Assembly (NCBI RefSeq): GCF_905397275.1
Contig: NZ_CAJPUY010000017.1
Coordinates: 62,001-126,000 of the forward strand
Reading direction: 5' to 3'
DNA length: 64,000 nucleotides
Source of the DNA: Cupriavidus yeoncheonensis
Lineage (GTDB): Bacteria > Pseudomonadota > Gammaproteobacteria > Burkholderiales > Burkholderiaceae
A program made the position numbers and the translations under genes. Under the pieces are notes generated by a model. That model searched no databases and was not told where the DNA came from. It saw only the letters and a list, made by a program, of their open reading frames with translations. Positions 34,921 through 43,692 of the stretch are shown in pieces. Within the stretch, counting starts at the first letter, position 1; each line of letters opens with the position of its first letter.

Positions 34921-36099
34921 ATGGCAGTGACAGCAGTCTCCGCGCCGCGCCGGCAACGCCGGCGGGCCATGCAGGTGCTCGTGGTGGCCGCCCTGGCCGC
35001 CACGGGCGGCGGCTATGCGTGGTGGCACGCCAGCGCCGCAAGGCCCGCCGGCCAGCCGATCCCGATCGGCGACGGCGTGACCGGGCCTGCCGGCATGGTC
35101 CACATTCCCGGCGGCGAGTTCCTGATGGGCAGCGACAGCAAGCTCGCGCAGCCCAACGAAAAACCGGCCCACAAGGTGCGGGTGCACGGCTTCTGGATGG
35201 ACCGGCACCACGTGACCAACGCCGAGTTCCGCCAGTTCGTGGAGGCGACCGGCTACGTGACCACCGCCGAACGCCCGCCGGAATGGGAGACGCTGAAGGT
35301 GCAACTCCCGCCCGGCACGTCCCGCCCGCCCGACAGCGCCCTCGTGCCCGGCGGCATGGTCTTCGTCGGCACGCCGGGGCCGGTGCCATTGCAGGATTTC
35401 TCGCAATGGTGGCGCTACGTGCCCGGTGCCGACTGGCGGCATCCCGACGGCCCGGGCAGTTCCATCGACGGCAGGGAAGAACACCCCGTCGTGCAGGTGT
35501 CCTGGGAGGACGTCCAGGCCTACGCCGGATGGGCCGGCAAGCGCCTGCCCACCGAGGCCGAATGGGAGTTCGCCGCACGCGGCGGGCTGGAGCAGGCCAC
35601 CTACGCCTGGGGCGACCGGTTCGCCCCGCAGGGAAAGCAGATGGCGAATGTGTGGCAGGGCCAGCAGGCGCAGCCGTTCCCGGTGCTCAGCCCGAAGGCC
35701 GGCGGCGCGCTTGGCACCAGCCCGGTCGGCACGTTCCCGCCCAACGGCTACGGGCTGCCCGACATGACCGGCAATGCGTGGCAATGGGTCGCCGACTGGT
35801 ATCGCGCCGACCAGTTCCGGCGCGTGGCCGCGTCGGGAGGCCTGCAGCAGGACCCGCGCGGGCCGTCCGACGCCTGGGACCCGGACGACCCCGGCGTGCC
35901 CGCCAACGCGCCCCGGCGCGTGACGCGCGGCGGCTCGTTCCTGTGCAACGAGGACTATTGCCTGAGCTACCGCCCCAGCGCCCGGCGCGGGACCGACCCG
36001 TACAGCAGCATGTCGCACCTCGGCTTCCGGCTCGTGATGGACGACCGCACCTGGACGGACAGGCGACAACGCAAGGTGGCGTCAGCGCCCATGCAGTGA
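34921..36099 (+). CDS. Formylglycine-generating enzyme (SUMF1 family), membrane-anchored
   Basis: Protein of 392 residues of the FGE-sulfatase family, converting the sulfatase cysteine to formylglycine. The catalytic pair is present in RGGSFLCNEDYCLSYRP (C342 and C347), matching the human FGE pair, and SHLGFRLV ends the fold. MVHIPGGEFLMGSD begins the domain near residue 59. Ahead of it, arginine-rich RRQRRR is followed by one hydrophobic helix AMQVLVVAALAATGGGYAWW, predicting an inner-membrane anchor with the catalytic domain in the periplasm. Most bacterial FGEs are cytosolic. The sulfatase gene immediately upstream is the likely client. Confidence 0.92.
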   Translation: MAVTAVSAPRRQRRRAMQVLVVAALAATGGGYAWWHASAARPAGQPIPIGDGVTGPAGMVHIPGGEFLMGSDSKLAQPNEKPAHKVRVHGFWMDRHHVTNAEFRQFVEATGYVTTAERPPEWETLKVQLPPGTSRPPDSALVPGGMVFVGTPGPVPLQDFSQWWRYVPGADWRHPDGPGSSIDGREEHPVVQVSWEDVQAYAGWAGKRLPTEAEWEFAARGGLEQATYAWGDRFAPQGKQMANVWQGQQAQPFPVLSPKAGGALGTSPVGTFPPNGYGLPDMTGNAWQWVADWYRADQFRRVAASGGLQQDPRGPSDAWDPDDPGVPANAPRRVTRGGSFLCNEDYCLSYRPSARRGTDPYSSMSHLGFRLVMDDRTWTDRRQRKVASAPMQ

Positions 36100-36104
36100 G
36101 CGGA

Positions 36105-36845
36105 TCAGCCCTCGCCGAGGAGCCCGTTGCGCACCTCGCGCAGCGCCTCCAGGTAGGCGTCGCGATGCTTGCGCATGCGGTCCGCCGGGCCCGCCAGCGA
36201 GATCCCGGCCGGCTGCCCGGCCAACCAGCCGGTGACCGCGAGGCCATCGACACCCTCGGCGCCCTCTTCCCGCGCCTCGTGCCAGCCGCGCTGGCGGCCT
36301 TTGGCGATATCCGCCATCAGCCTGTCGACATCGACGATGGTGTGCGGCGTCACCTGGCGGCGCTGGCTCTTTTCCAGCGCCGCACGCGCCTCATCCTCGG
36401 GCAGCAGTGCGAGCAGCCCCTTGCCCAGCGCCGACGCATGCAGCGCGGCGCGGCTGCCCACGTCGATGATGTAGCGCAGTGGCTGCCGGCTCTGCTGCAT
36501 GGCGACGACCTTCACCGCCGTCGGCTCCAGCAGGCCAAAGAAGGCGCTTTCGTTGGTGCGCTCGACCAGCTGGTCGACGGCTTCCTGCGCGGCCGTGGTC
36601 AGCGGGTCGTTTTCGGCGATCTGGCGGGTGAGTTCCGCCAGCCGGCCGGTCGGATAGAAGCGGCGCGTGCGCGTGGTGCGCATCAGGTAGCCCAGGCTGT
36701 GGAGCGTGTGCAGCAGGTCGGACGTGCTGGTCTCGGGCAGTGACAGCTGGCGCGCCATCTCGGAATTGGACAGTTCGCGCTGCTCGCGGGCGAAGACTTC
36801 AAACACCGCCATGGCACGGCCGGCGGCGGGAATCATGGTGGGCAT
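36105..36845 (-). CDS. IclR family transcriptional regulator (copy A)
   Basis: Regulator of 246 residues, with an N-terminal winged helix (MAVFEVFAREQRELSNSEMA, then TSDLLHTLHSLGYL) and a C-terminal IclR effector domain ending in LREVRNGLL. It is a close paralogue of the regulator at 42144, equal in length and about two thirds identical by eye. It is divergent from the Bug/racemase/hydratase/SDR genes, with a perfect palindrome TACGAAATTTCGTA in the shared region. Effector is unknown. Its 3' end lies 5 bp from the convergent FGE gene. Confidence 0.93.
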   Translation of the reverse strand: MPTMIPAAGRAMAVFEVFAREQRELSNSEMARQLSLPETSTSDLLHTLHSLGYLMRTTRTRRFYPTGRLAELTRQIAENDPLTTAAQEAVDQLVERTNESAFFGLLEPTAVKVVAMQQSRQPLRYIIDVGSRAALHASALGKGLLALLPEDEARAALEKSQRRQVTPHTIVDVDRLMADIAKGRQRGWHEAREEGAEGVDGLAVTGWLAGQPAGISLAGPADRMRKHRDAYLEALREVRNGLLGEG

Positions 36846-36881
36846 GGGTATCCACGGATCGTTCGGTATCGGACAGCACTA

Positions 36882-36895
36882 TACGAAATTTCGTA
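36882..36895. promoter_or_regulatory. Perfect 14-bp palindrome, candidate IclR operator
   Basis: TACGAAATTTCGTA lies 37 bp upstream of the IclR start and in front of the Bug gene. Size and symmetry fit an IclR-dimer site, and a degenerate version occurs before the paralogous regulator. Confidence 0.65.
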
Positions 36896-37051
36896 GACAA
36901 CAGGAAGTGGCAAATCCGGGCTCGCGATACAGCGCATGTATTGATCGACATACCAAAAGTATTTTTCAGATCGCCGCCGCCTCCTTAGCATCCAGGAAAC
37001 CCGGCTTGCGGGATCAGAACACCAGAACGACAGGACTGACAAGGAGACGAC

Positions 37052-38044
37052 ATGGCATTCCACTGCGCCAGGCGACGCCGGATGGCGGCATCGCTGCTGC
37101 TGTTCGCATTGCCCTCGGTACTGACCGGCTCGCTGGCAATGGCCCAGACCGACTACCCGAACCACCCGGTCAAGATCATCGTGTCGCTGCCGCCAGGCAG
37201 CGGGGCCGACACCACGGCCCGCTACATCGCCCAGCATCTGTCCCGGACGTTTCACCAGCCCTTCGTGGTCGAGAACCGCCCCGGCGCCAACGGCTTCATC
37301 GGCGCGCGCGCAGCGGCCGAGGCGGCGCCCGACGGCTACACGCTGTTCATCGGCAGCAACTCGTCGATGGTCACCAACGCGGCCGTGTTCAAGAGCCTGC
37401 CGTACGACCCCGTAAAGGACTTCGTGCCGGTGGAGCGCATCGCCCGCTTCGCCATGGTCGTGGTGGTGCCGTCCAACTCCCCGTACAAGGCGCTCGGCGA
37501 CCTCGTCGGTGCCGCCCGCAATGCGCCCGGCAAGCTGAACTACGCCGCCGGCAGCGCGGGCTACCAGGTCTACGTCGAACTGTTCCACGAGCGCTTCGGC
37601 ATCAAGGGCAACCCGATTGCCTACAAGGGCACCGCGCCGGCCATGACCGACGTGGCCGCCGGCAACGTGGACTACTCCATCGGCGAGATCAGCGCAGTGC
37701 TGCCGCTGATCCGCGCCGGCCGCATGCGCGCGCTGGCCGTGACCGACTCCCGCCGCCTGAAGGAACTGCCGCAGGTGCCCACCGTGGCCGAGAGCGGCGC
37801 GCCGGGCTTCGAGGTCACGGCCTGGACCGGCCTGTTCGCCCCGGCCAGGGTGCCCGCGCCGGTCGTCAAGGCGCTTTCGGACGCCGTGCGCACCGGGATG
37901 CAGCAACCCGACAGCGTGAAGTTCATCGAGAACCTGGGCGCCACCGTCTACCCGGGCAGCCCGCAGCAGTTGCGCGACTTCCAGCTCGCCGAGATCCAGC
38001 GCACGCGCGACATCGTCCGGACCGCCGGCATCCCCGTGGAGTAA
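37052..38044 (+). CDS. Bug-family tripartite tricarboxylate transporter substrate-binding protein
   Basis: Periplasmic binding protein of 330 residues with a signal peptide ending near LAMAQ. KIIVSLPPGSGADTTARYIA, VENRPGANGFIGARAAAEA and PDGYTLFIGSNSS are the family blocks; YKGTAPAMTDVAAGNVDYS is the ligand loop. The family binds carboxylates such as citrate or aromatic acids. No TctA/TctB membrane genes are nearby, as usual for the many orphan Bug genes of Burkholderiales. An AAGGAGA site precedes the start. It heads an operon with a racemase, a hydratase and an SDR. Confidence 0.93.
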   Translation: MAFHCARRRRMAASLLLFALPSVLTGSLAMAQTDYPNHPVKIIVSLPPGSGADTTARYIAQHLSRTFHQPFVVENRPGANGFIGARAAAEAAPDGYTLFIGSNSSMVTNAAVFKSLPYDPVKDFVPVERIARFAMVVVVPSNSPYKALGDLVGAARNAPGKLNYAAGSAGYQVYVELFHERFGIKGNPIAYKGTAPAMTDVAAGNVDYSIGEISAVLPLIRAGRMRALAVTDSRRLKELPQVPTVAESGAPGFEVTAWTGLFAPARVPAPVVKALSDAVRTGMQQPDSVKFIENLGATVYPGSPQQLRDFQLAEIQRTRDIVRTAGIPVE

Positions 38045-38053
38045 GGACCCGAT

Positions 38054-39229
38054 ATGCAAGACAACAAACCGAAGCAGGGTCCGCTCGCGGGCATCCGGGT
38101 CATCGAACTGGCCGGCATCGGTCCCGGCCCGCTGGCCGGCATGATGCTGGCCGACATGGGCGCAGAGGTGCTGCGCATCGAGCGTCCGGGCGACACCGAC
38201 CTCGGCGTGAAGCGCGAGCGCCGCTTCGACCTCATGCTGCGCAACCGCAAGTCGATCGCGCTGGACCTGAAGGACCCGCACAGCGTGGCCATCGTGCTGG
38301 AACTGGCGGAGAAGGCCGATGCCCTGATCGAGGGCTTCCGCCCCGGCGTGACCGAGCGCATGGGCCTCGGTCCGGACGCCTGCCTGGCGCGCAATCCCCG
38401 CCTCGTCTACGGCCGCATCACCGGCTGGGGCCAGCACGGCCCGCTGGCGCACACGGCCGGGCACGACATCAACTACATCGCGCTGACCGGCGCGCTCAAC
38501 GCCATCGGCCAGCGCGGCGGACCGCCCGCGATTCCGCCGGCCTACCTGGGCGACTTCGCCGGCGGCGGCATGTTCCTGGTCTCCGGCGTGCTCGCCGCGC
38601 TGATCGAGGCCGGCAGGTCCGGCAAGGGCCAGGTCGTCGATGCCGCCATCGTCGATGGCGCCGCCGCGCTGGGCGCGGTGTTCTTCGGCATGACCGCCGC
38701 CGGCCAGTGGCGGCAGGAACGCGGCACCAATGTGCTCGACTCCGGCGCGCACTACTACAACGTCTACCAGTGCAAGGACGGTGGCTGGATCTCGGTCGGC
38801 CCGATCGAGGCGCGCTTTTATCGCGACCTGCTCGCCCTGATCGGCGTGGATCCGGCCAGCCTGGGCGCCCAGGCCGACCCCGCCAACTGGGACGCCGCCA
38901 GCGCCGCGCTGGCCGAGGTCTTCCGCACGCGCACCCGCGATCAATGGTGCGCCCTGCTGGAAGGCACCGACGCCTGCTTTGCTCCCGTTCTCAGCTACGA
39001 GGAAGCGCCCCGGCACCCGCACCTGCAGGCGCGCGGAACCTTCGTCGAGGTCGACGGGATCATGCATCCCGGCCCCGCGCCGCGCTTCAGCCGCACGCCG
39101 TCGGTGCCGCCCTCGGCGCCGCGCGCGCCCGCTGCGCGCGATATCGCGCAAATCCTGGCTGGCTGGCTGCCACCCGACCGCATCGACGCGGCACGCGCCG
39201 CGTCGGAACAAGCGTGCCGGTGCGCCTGA
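38054..39229 (+). CDS. Alpha-methylacyl-CoA racemase-like CoA-transferase-fold protein
   Basis: Class III CoA-transferase fold protein of 391 residues. ITGWGQHGPLAHTAGHDIN places His133, His137 and Asp138, and PAYLGDFAGGGMF places Asp167; these match the His/Asp pair of mycobacterial alpha-methylacyl-CoA racemase (AMACR) rather than the single aspartate of formyl-CoA transferases. It should therefore epimerise a 2-methylacyl-CoA so that stereospecific beta-oxidation can continue. A CoA-transferase role is the alternative. It starts 9 bp after the Bug gene. Confidence 0.85.
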   Translation: MQDNKPKQGPLAGIRVIELAGIGPGPLAGMMLADMGAEVLRIERPGDTDLGVKRERRFDLMLRNRKSIALDLKDPHSVAIVLELAEKADALIEGFRPGVTERMGLGPDACLARNPRLVYGRITGWGQHGPLAHTAGHDINYIALTGALNAIGQRGGPPAIPPAYLGDFAGGGMFLVSGVLAALIEAGRSGKGQVVDAAIVDGAAALGAVFFGMTAAGQWRQERGTNVLDSGAHYYNVYQCKDGGWISVGPIEARFYRDLLALIGVDPASLGAQADPANWDAASAALAEVFRTRTRDQWCALLEGTDACFAPVLSYEEAPRHPHLQARGTFVEVDGIMHPGPAPRFSRTPSVPPSAPRAPAARDIAQILAGWLPPDRIDAARAASEQACRCA

Positions 39230-39272
39230 ACCTGCCCCGATTCAAATCGGCCGGACAACCCGGCCTCTCTAC

Positions 39273-40073
39273 ATGCCTGTGCAAACCATGAGTCCTTTCC
39301 TCGATATCCAACGCGAAGGCGCCATCGCCGTCGTCACCATGAACCGTCCGGAGACGCGCAATGCCCTCTCGGACAACGACGCCGTCGAGGCGCTGGTGGC
39401 GATGTGCGAAGCGGTCAACCGCGACCACTCCGTGCGCGTGGTCGTGCTGACTGGCGCCGGCCCCGCCTTTTCATCCGGTGGCAACCTCAAGAGCCTGCGC
39501 ACCACCTTCGGGCGCGAGTCGGGCGAGCCGGTCATGGCCCGCTACGCCTACCGCGACGGCATCCAGCGGCTGCCGCTGGCGCTGTCGAACCTGGAAGTGC
39601 CGGTGATCGCCGCCGTCAACGGCCCGGCGCTCGGCGCGGGCAACGACCTCGTCTGCACGTGCGACATCCGCATCGCGTCGGAGCAGGCGATCTTCGCCGC
39701 CACCTTCGTCAAGCTGGGCCTGATCCCGGGCGACGGCGGCGCGTGGCTGCTGCCGCGTGCCGTGGGCATGTCACGCGCAGCGGAGTTGTGCTTTACCGGC
39801 GACACCATCGACGCCGCGCAGGCGCTCGAATGGGGCCTCGTGTCCCGCGTGGTGCCGCCCGAAGCGCTGATGCCCACGGCGATGGAGCTGGCGCAGCGCA
39901 TCGCGGCCAATCCCGGCCACGCGCTGCGCATGGCGAAGCGGCTGCTGAAGGAAGGCCAGCACGCCCGGCTCGACACCATCCTCGAAATGTCGGCCGGCTT
40001 CCAGGCGCTCGCCCACCACACCGCCGACCACGAGGCCGCGCTCGACAGCTACATGGCGAAGCTCAAGCGCTAA
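39273..40073 (+). CDS. Enoyl-CoA hydratase/isomerase family protein
   Basis: Crotonase-fold enzyme of 266 residues. PFLDIQREGAIAVVTMNRPE begins the fold, GPAFSSGGNLKSL and NGPALGAGNDLVC form the oxyanion hole, and the C-terminal trimerisation helices follow. The position of the usual second catalytic glutamate reads GDGGAWLL (Asp), so it may be a hydratase of unusual substrate or an isomerase. MPVQTMSPF or the methionine five codons later may be the start. It lies in the Bug/racemase/SDR operon. Confidence 0.88.
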   Translation: MPVQTMSPFLDIQREGAIAVVTMNRPETRNALSDNDAVEALVAMCEAVNRDHSVRVVVLTGAGPAFSSGGNLKSLRTTFGRESGEPVMARYAYRDGIQRLPLALSNLEVPVIAAVNGPALGAGNDLVCTCDIRIASEQAIFAATFVKLGLIPGDGGAWLLPRAVGMSRAAELCFTGDTIDAAQALEWGLVSRVVPPEALMPTAMELAQRIAANPGHALRMAKRLLKEGQHARLDTILEMSAGFQALAHHTADHEAALDSYMAKLKR

Positions 40074-40084
40074 GGGGACAGGCC

Positions 40085-40840
40085 ATGGACATCCGCGACA
40101 ACATCTTCCTCATCACGGGCGGCGCCTCGGGCCTCGGTGAAGCCACCGCCCGCCTGCTGGCCGCGGCCGGCGGCACGGTCGTCATTGCCGACATCAACCC
40201 CGCCGGCGAGGCGCTGGCCGCCGAACTGGGCGGCCGCTTCGTGCGCTGCGACGTGAGCAGCGAGGCCGACGGCCGCGCCGCCGTGGAGGCGGCCACCGCC
40301 CTCGGGCGGCTGGCCGGCCTCGTCAACTGCGCCGGCGTCGCGCCCGCCTGCAAGACCGTCGGCAAGGACGGGCCCCATCCGCTCGATGCCTTCGAGCGCA
40401 CCGTCCGCATCAACCTCATCGGCACGTTCAACATGGTTCGCCTCGCGGCTGCCGCCATGGTCGGCAACACGCCCGACGCGGGCGGCGAGCGCGGCGTCAT
40501 CGTCAACACGGCCTCGGTGGCCGCCTTCGAGGGCCAGATCGGGCAGGCGGCGTATGCGGCGTCGAAGGGCGGCGTGGCGGCGATGACCCTGGCCGTCGCC
40601 CGCGACCTGGCGCGCGACGGCGTGCGCTGCGTGACCATCGCACCGGGCCTGTTCGAGACGCCGATGCTGCTGGGCCTGCCCGAAACAGTGCGCGATGCGC
40701 TCGGCCGGATGGTGCCCTTCCCCTCGCGCCTGGGGCGGCCCGCCGAGTACGCGAAGCTGGTGGAAGCGGTGATCGGGAACAGCATGCTGAACGGCGAGGT
40801 CATCCGGCTGGACGGAGCGATCCGGATGCAGCCGAAGTAA
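40085..40840 (+). CDS. SDR family 3-hydroxyacyl-CoA dehydrogenase (HSD17B10-like)
   Basis: Short-chain dehydrogenase of 251 residues resembling type II 3-hydroxyacyl-CoA dehydrogenases. TGGASGLGEATARLLAAAGG, CDVSSEADG, NCAGVAPACKT, NTASVAAFEGQIGQAAYAAS with YAASKGG, and PGLFETPMLLGLPE are all family features. The latter two match the human HSD17B10 group acting on 2-methyl-3-hydroxyacyl-CoA, which agrees with the racemase upstream. It starts 11 bp after the hydratase gene and ends the operon. Confidence 0.9.
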   Translation: MDIRDNIFLITGGASGLGEATARLLAAAGGTVVIADINPAGEALAAELGGRFVRCDVSSEADGRAAVEAATALGRLAGLVNCAGVAPACKTVGKDGPHPLDAFERTVRINLIGTFNMVRLAAAAMVGNTPDAGGERGVIVNTASVAAFEGQIGQAAYAASKGGVAAMTLAVARDLARDGVRCVTIAPGLFETPMLLGLPETVRDALGRMVPFPSRLGRPAEYAKLVEAVIGNSMLNGEVIRLDGAIRMQPK

Positions 40841-40870
40841 TCGCGAAGTCATCGTTGAGCTGTGGACTCA

Positions 40871-40895
40871 CCCCTCTCCATGAACGGGAGAGGGG
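40871..40895. terminator. Bidirectional hairpin between convergent SDR and Bug genes
   Basis: CCCCTCTCC and GGAGAGGGG form a perfect 9-bp stem around ATGAACG. It lies 30 bp after the SDR stop and 15 bp after the convergent Bug stop. There is no T tract. Similar C-rich hairpins occur elsewhere in this window. Confidence 0.6.
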
Positions 40896-40910
40896 GGCCG
40901 CAATCCTCCT

Positions 40911-41921
40911 TCAATCCACCGTCGCGCCCGAGCGCTCGATCGTCCCCTTCCACCGCACCCGCTCCGACTGCACATAGGCGCCGAACTGCGCGCTGTCGAG
41001 CCGCAGCGGCATGCCGCCGATCCGCTCCAGCGCCTGCACGCTGACCGGCTCGTGCAGCATGGCCGCCACGTTCTTCTCCCACAGCTTCACCACCGCAGGC
41101 GGCGTACGCGCCGGGAAAAACAGGCCAATCCAGGCCGTGGACTGCGCCGTCGGATAGCCCGCCTCGGCAATCGTCGGGACCTGCGGCAGTTGCGGCAGGC
41201 GCGTCGCGCCCATCACGGCCAGCGCCCGCAGCTTGCCGCCCTGCACCTGCGCAAGCGTCGAGGCCGGATAGTCGAATGTCAGGTCCACCTGTCCGCCGAG
41301 CAGGTCGGTGATCGCCGGGGCGCTGCCCTTGTAAGGGACGTGGACAAACTTCACGCCGGCTTCCGACTGGAACAGTTCCGCCGCCAGATGCGTCGCCGTG
41401 CCATTGCCGGCCGACGCCACCGCCAGCTTGCCGGGATGCCCCTTGGCGTATGCCACCAGTTCCTTCACCGACTGGAACGGCGCCGAACGGTTCACCACCA
41501 GCAGGTTGGGCGAAGACATCAGCGCGTGCACCGGCACGAAATCGCGCGCCGGGTCGAAGCGCAGCCCCTTGTACAGGTACTGGTTGGTCGCCATGGTGCC
41601 CTGCGTGCCGAGCAGCAGCGTGTAGCCGTCCGGCTCCGCGCGCGCCGCCACTTCCGTCGCCAGGTTGCCACCCGCGCCGGGGCGGTTCTCCACCACCACG
41701 CGAATGCCGTAACGCGTGCTCATCTGGTTGGCCACCAGCCGGCCCAACTGGTCGGTGATGCCGCCGGGCGGCCCCGGCACGATCAGCGTGACCGGCTTCG
41801 CCGGATAACTGCCGTCGGCGGCCACCGCCTGTGCCAGGCCGCCCAGGCCACCCAGGCCCAGCACGGCCACCGCCCCGCATGCCAGTACCTGCCTGAGGGC
41901 CTGGCGCTTCGTTTCCTGCAT
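40911..41921 (-). CDS. Bug-family tripartite tricarboxylate transporter substrate-binding protein
   Basis: Second orphan Bug protein, 336 residues, with an unusually alanine/glycine-rich signal peptide (AVAVLGLGGLGGLAQAVAADG). PVTLIVPGPPGGITDQLGRL, VENRPGAGGNLATEVAARA and PYKGSAPAITDLLGGQVDLT are diagnostic. It is divergent from the second IclR regulator, so it is probably co-regulated with the operon starting at 42943 and may bind the same acid that operon degrades. Confidence 0.92.
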   Translation of the reverse strand: MQETKRQALRQVLACGAVAVLGLGGLGGLAQAVAADGSYPAKPVTLIVPGPPGGITDQLGRLVANQMSTRYGIRVVVENRPGAGGNLATEVAARAEPDGYTLLLGTQGTMATNQYLYKGLRFDPARDFVPVHALMSSPNLLVVNRSAPFQSVKELVAYAKGHPGKLAVASAGNGTATHLAAELFQSEAGVKFVHVPYKGSAPAITDLLGGQVDLTFDYPASTLAQVQGGKLRALAVMGATRLPQLPQVPTIAEAGYPTAQSTAWIGLFFPARTPPAVVKLWEKNVAAMLHEPVSVQALERIGGMPLRLDSAQFGAYVQSERVRWKGTIERSGATVD

Positions 41922-42081
41922 CTGCGTCTCCTGTCGTTTTTCGAAGTGGTTGCCCCGTCAGGGCATGGTTTGAGCGGACTCGCATGTGTACCTGACGCCG
42001 CATGTACCCTGCGAGACCACCCGGCAATCTTTACGATCAATCGAATTCTAGTCCTAAATATCGAAATTGGTTGCGCTGTTT

Positions 42082-42116
42082 TGCGAAACCTCGTATTGTT
42101 TTCCCATATCTCGTAC
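42082..42116. promoter_or_regulatory. Degenerate IclR operator-like half-sites
   Basis: TGCGAAACCTCGTA (42082-42095) resembles the palindrome TACGAAATTTCGTA of copy A, and a further CTCGTAC half-site lies at 42110-42116. They lie between the divergent Bug and IclR genes. Confidence 0.4.
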
Positions 42117-42143
42117 AAACACATCGATTTCCCGGAGCCTGAA

Positions 42144-42884
42144 TTGCCCACGCTGATCCCCGCCGCCAGCCGCACCATGGCCGTGTTCGAAGTCTTCGCC
42201 CGGGAGCAGCGCGACCTGTCGAACTCCGACGTGGCGCGGCTGCTTTCGCTCGCGGACAGCAGTTGCTCCGACCTGCTGCACACCCTGCATTCGCTCGGCT
42301 ACCTGATGCGCACCTCGCGCACCCGCCGCTTCTATCCGACGGGGCGCCTGCTGGAGACCGCGCGCCGTATCGCTCAGAGCGATCCGCTGACCGCGCTGGC
42401 GCAGGAAGCCGTCGACCAGCTTGCCGAGCGCACCAACGAAAGCGCCTTCTTCGGCGTGCTGGAGCCGATGGCCGTCAAGGTGGCCGCCGCCGCCGCGAGC
42501 CGGCTGCCGCTGCGCTACATCCTCGACGTCGGCGAGCGCGTGGCCTTGCACGCGTCGGCGCTGGGCAAGTCGATGCTTGGCCTGCTGCCCGAGGACGAGG
42601 CCCGCGCCCGCCTCGACGCCATCCGTCGCCCCGCCGTCACCCCGCACACCGTGGTCGACGTGGACCGCCTGCTGTATCAGCTCCAGCGCGGCCGCCAGCT
42701 TGGCTGGTACGAGGCCCACGACGAAGGCACGCCCGGCGTGACGGCGCTGGCCGTCTCGCTGTGGATGGGCGGACAACCGGTTGGCCTCTCGCTGGCCGGG
42801 CCGGTCGACCGCATCGAGAAAAACCGCGAAACCTATCTGTCCGCGCTGCGCGAAGTCAGCGAGGCGCTGCAGGCCGACAACTGA
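42144..42884 (+). CDS. IclR family transcriptional regulator (copy B), TTG start
   Basis: Regulator of 246 residues, paralogue of the one ending at 36105. No ATG fits; a TTG preceded by CCCGGAG gives LPTLIPAASRTMAVFEVF, which aligns residue for residue with MPTMIPAAGRAMAVFEVF of copy A and gives the same length, so the TTG start is well supported. It has a winged helix followed by an IclR effector domain. It faces a divergent Bug gene and precedes a degradative operon by 58 bp, which it probably controls. Confidence 0.92.
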   Translation: MPTLIPAASRTMAVFEVFAREQRDLSNSDVARLLSLADSSCSDLLHTLHSLGYLMRTSRTRRFYPTGRLLETARRIAQSDPLTALAQEAVDQLAERTNESAFFGVLEPMAVKVAAAAASRLPLRYILDVGERVALHASALGKSMLGLLPEDEARARLDAIRRPAVTPHTVVDVDRLLYQLQRGRQLGWYEAHDEGTPGVTALAVSLWMGGQPVGLSLAGPVDRIEKNRETYLSALREVSEALQADN

Positions 42885-42942
42885 CCCACCCCATCTGGCA
42901 ATCACGCAACACACAACGCAACACGCAACAACTGGAGAAGAC

Positions 42943-43692
42943 ATGGATCTTGGATTGAACGATCGCGTGGCGATCATCACCGGCTCGGCGCGCGGCATCG
43001 GCGCCGAGACCGCGCGCATGCTGGCGAAGGAAGGCGCCTCCGTAGTGGTGACCGACCTCGACCTCGACGCCGCCACCGACAACGCCCGCACCATCGAGGC
43101 CGCCGGCGGCAAGGCCATTGCCGTGGCCTGCGACGTGCGCAAGGAAGAACAGGTCAGGCAACTTGCCGGCGCTGCGCTGGAAGCCTACGGCCGCATCGAC
43201 GTGCTGGTGAACAACGCCGGGCTGGTCAAGGACCGCACCATCCTCAAGATGGAAGAAGCCGACTGGGACCTCGTGCTCGACGTCACCCTGAAGGGCGCCT
43301 TCCACTGCTGCCGCGCCGTGCTGCCCGCCATGCACGAACGCGGCTGGGGCCGCATCATCAACATCAGCTCGCGCGCGCTGTTCGGCAATCCCGGCCAGGC
43401 CAACTACTCGACCGCCAAGGCCGGGATCATCGGCCTGACCCGCGCGCTGTCGCTGGAGCAGGCGCGCAAGGGCGTGACGGTCAACGCCATCGCCCCGGGC
43501 TATATCGAGACCGAGTACATCAAGAGCCTGCCCAACTACGAGACCATCCTCGCCAACGTGATGGCGAAGAACGCGGTCACCTTCCCGGGCCAGACCAGCG
43601 ATATCGCCGGCGCCGTGTGCTTCATGGCGTCGGAACACGCCCGCTACATCACGGGTACCACCCTGTTCGTGACCGGAGGCCGCTATGGTTGA
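42943..43692 (+). CDS. SDR family oxidoreductase, FabG-like
   Basis: Short-chain dehydrogenase of 249 residues resembling 3-oxoacyl-ACP/acetoacetyl-CoA reductases. TGSARGIGAETARMLAKEG, NNAGLVKDR, NISSRALFGNPGQANY and YSTAKAGI carry the catalytic residues. An ACTGGAGAAG site precedes the ATG. It is the first structural gene of the operon behind IclR copy B and overlaps the acyl-CoA dehydrogenase gene by 8 bp. It likely handles a 3-hydroxyacyl-CoA in that pathway. Confidence 0.9.
   Translation: MDLGLNDRVAIITGSARGIGAETARMLAKEGASVVVTDLDLDAATDNARTIEAAGGKAIAVACDVRKEEQVRQLAGAALEAYGRIDVLVNNAGLVKDRTILKMEEADWDLVLDVTLKGAFHCCRAVLPAMHERGWGRIINISSRALFGNPGQANYSTAKAGIIGLTRALSLEQARKGVTVNAIAPGYIETEYIKSLPNYETILANVMAKNAVTFPGQTSDIAGAVCFMASEHARYITGTTLFVTGGRYG

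Noticed and set aside
32030..35578. Very long minus-strand open frame opposite the dehydrogenase, sulfatase and FGE genes
   Set aside because: It is arginine/histidine/valine-rich with no domain and lies antisense to three clear genes; in GC-rich DNA such frames are codon-bias shadows.
38054..39229. Ordinary formyl-CoA-type transferase
   Set aside because: The HTAGHDIN and LGDFAGGGM residues match alpha-methylacyl-CoA racemase better, so the racemase call was preferred while keeping transferase as an alternative.
37052..41921. Complete tripartite tricarboxylate (Tct) transporter
   Set aside because: Only the binding proteins are present; there are no TctA or TctB membrane proteins in the window.
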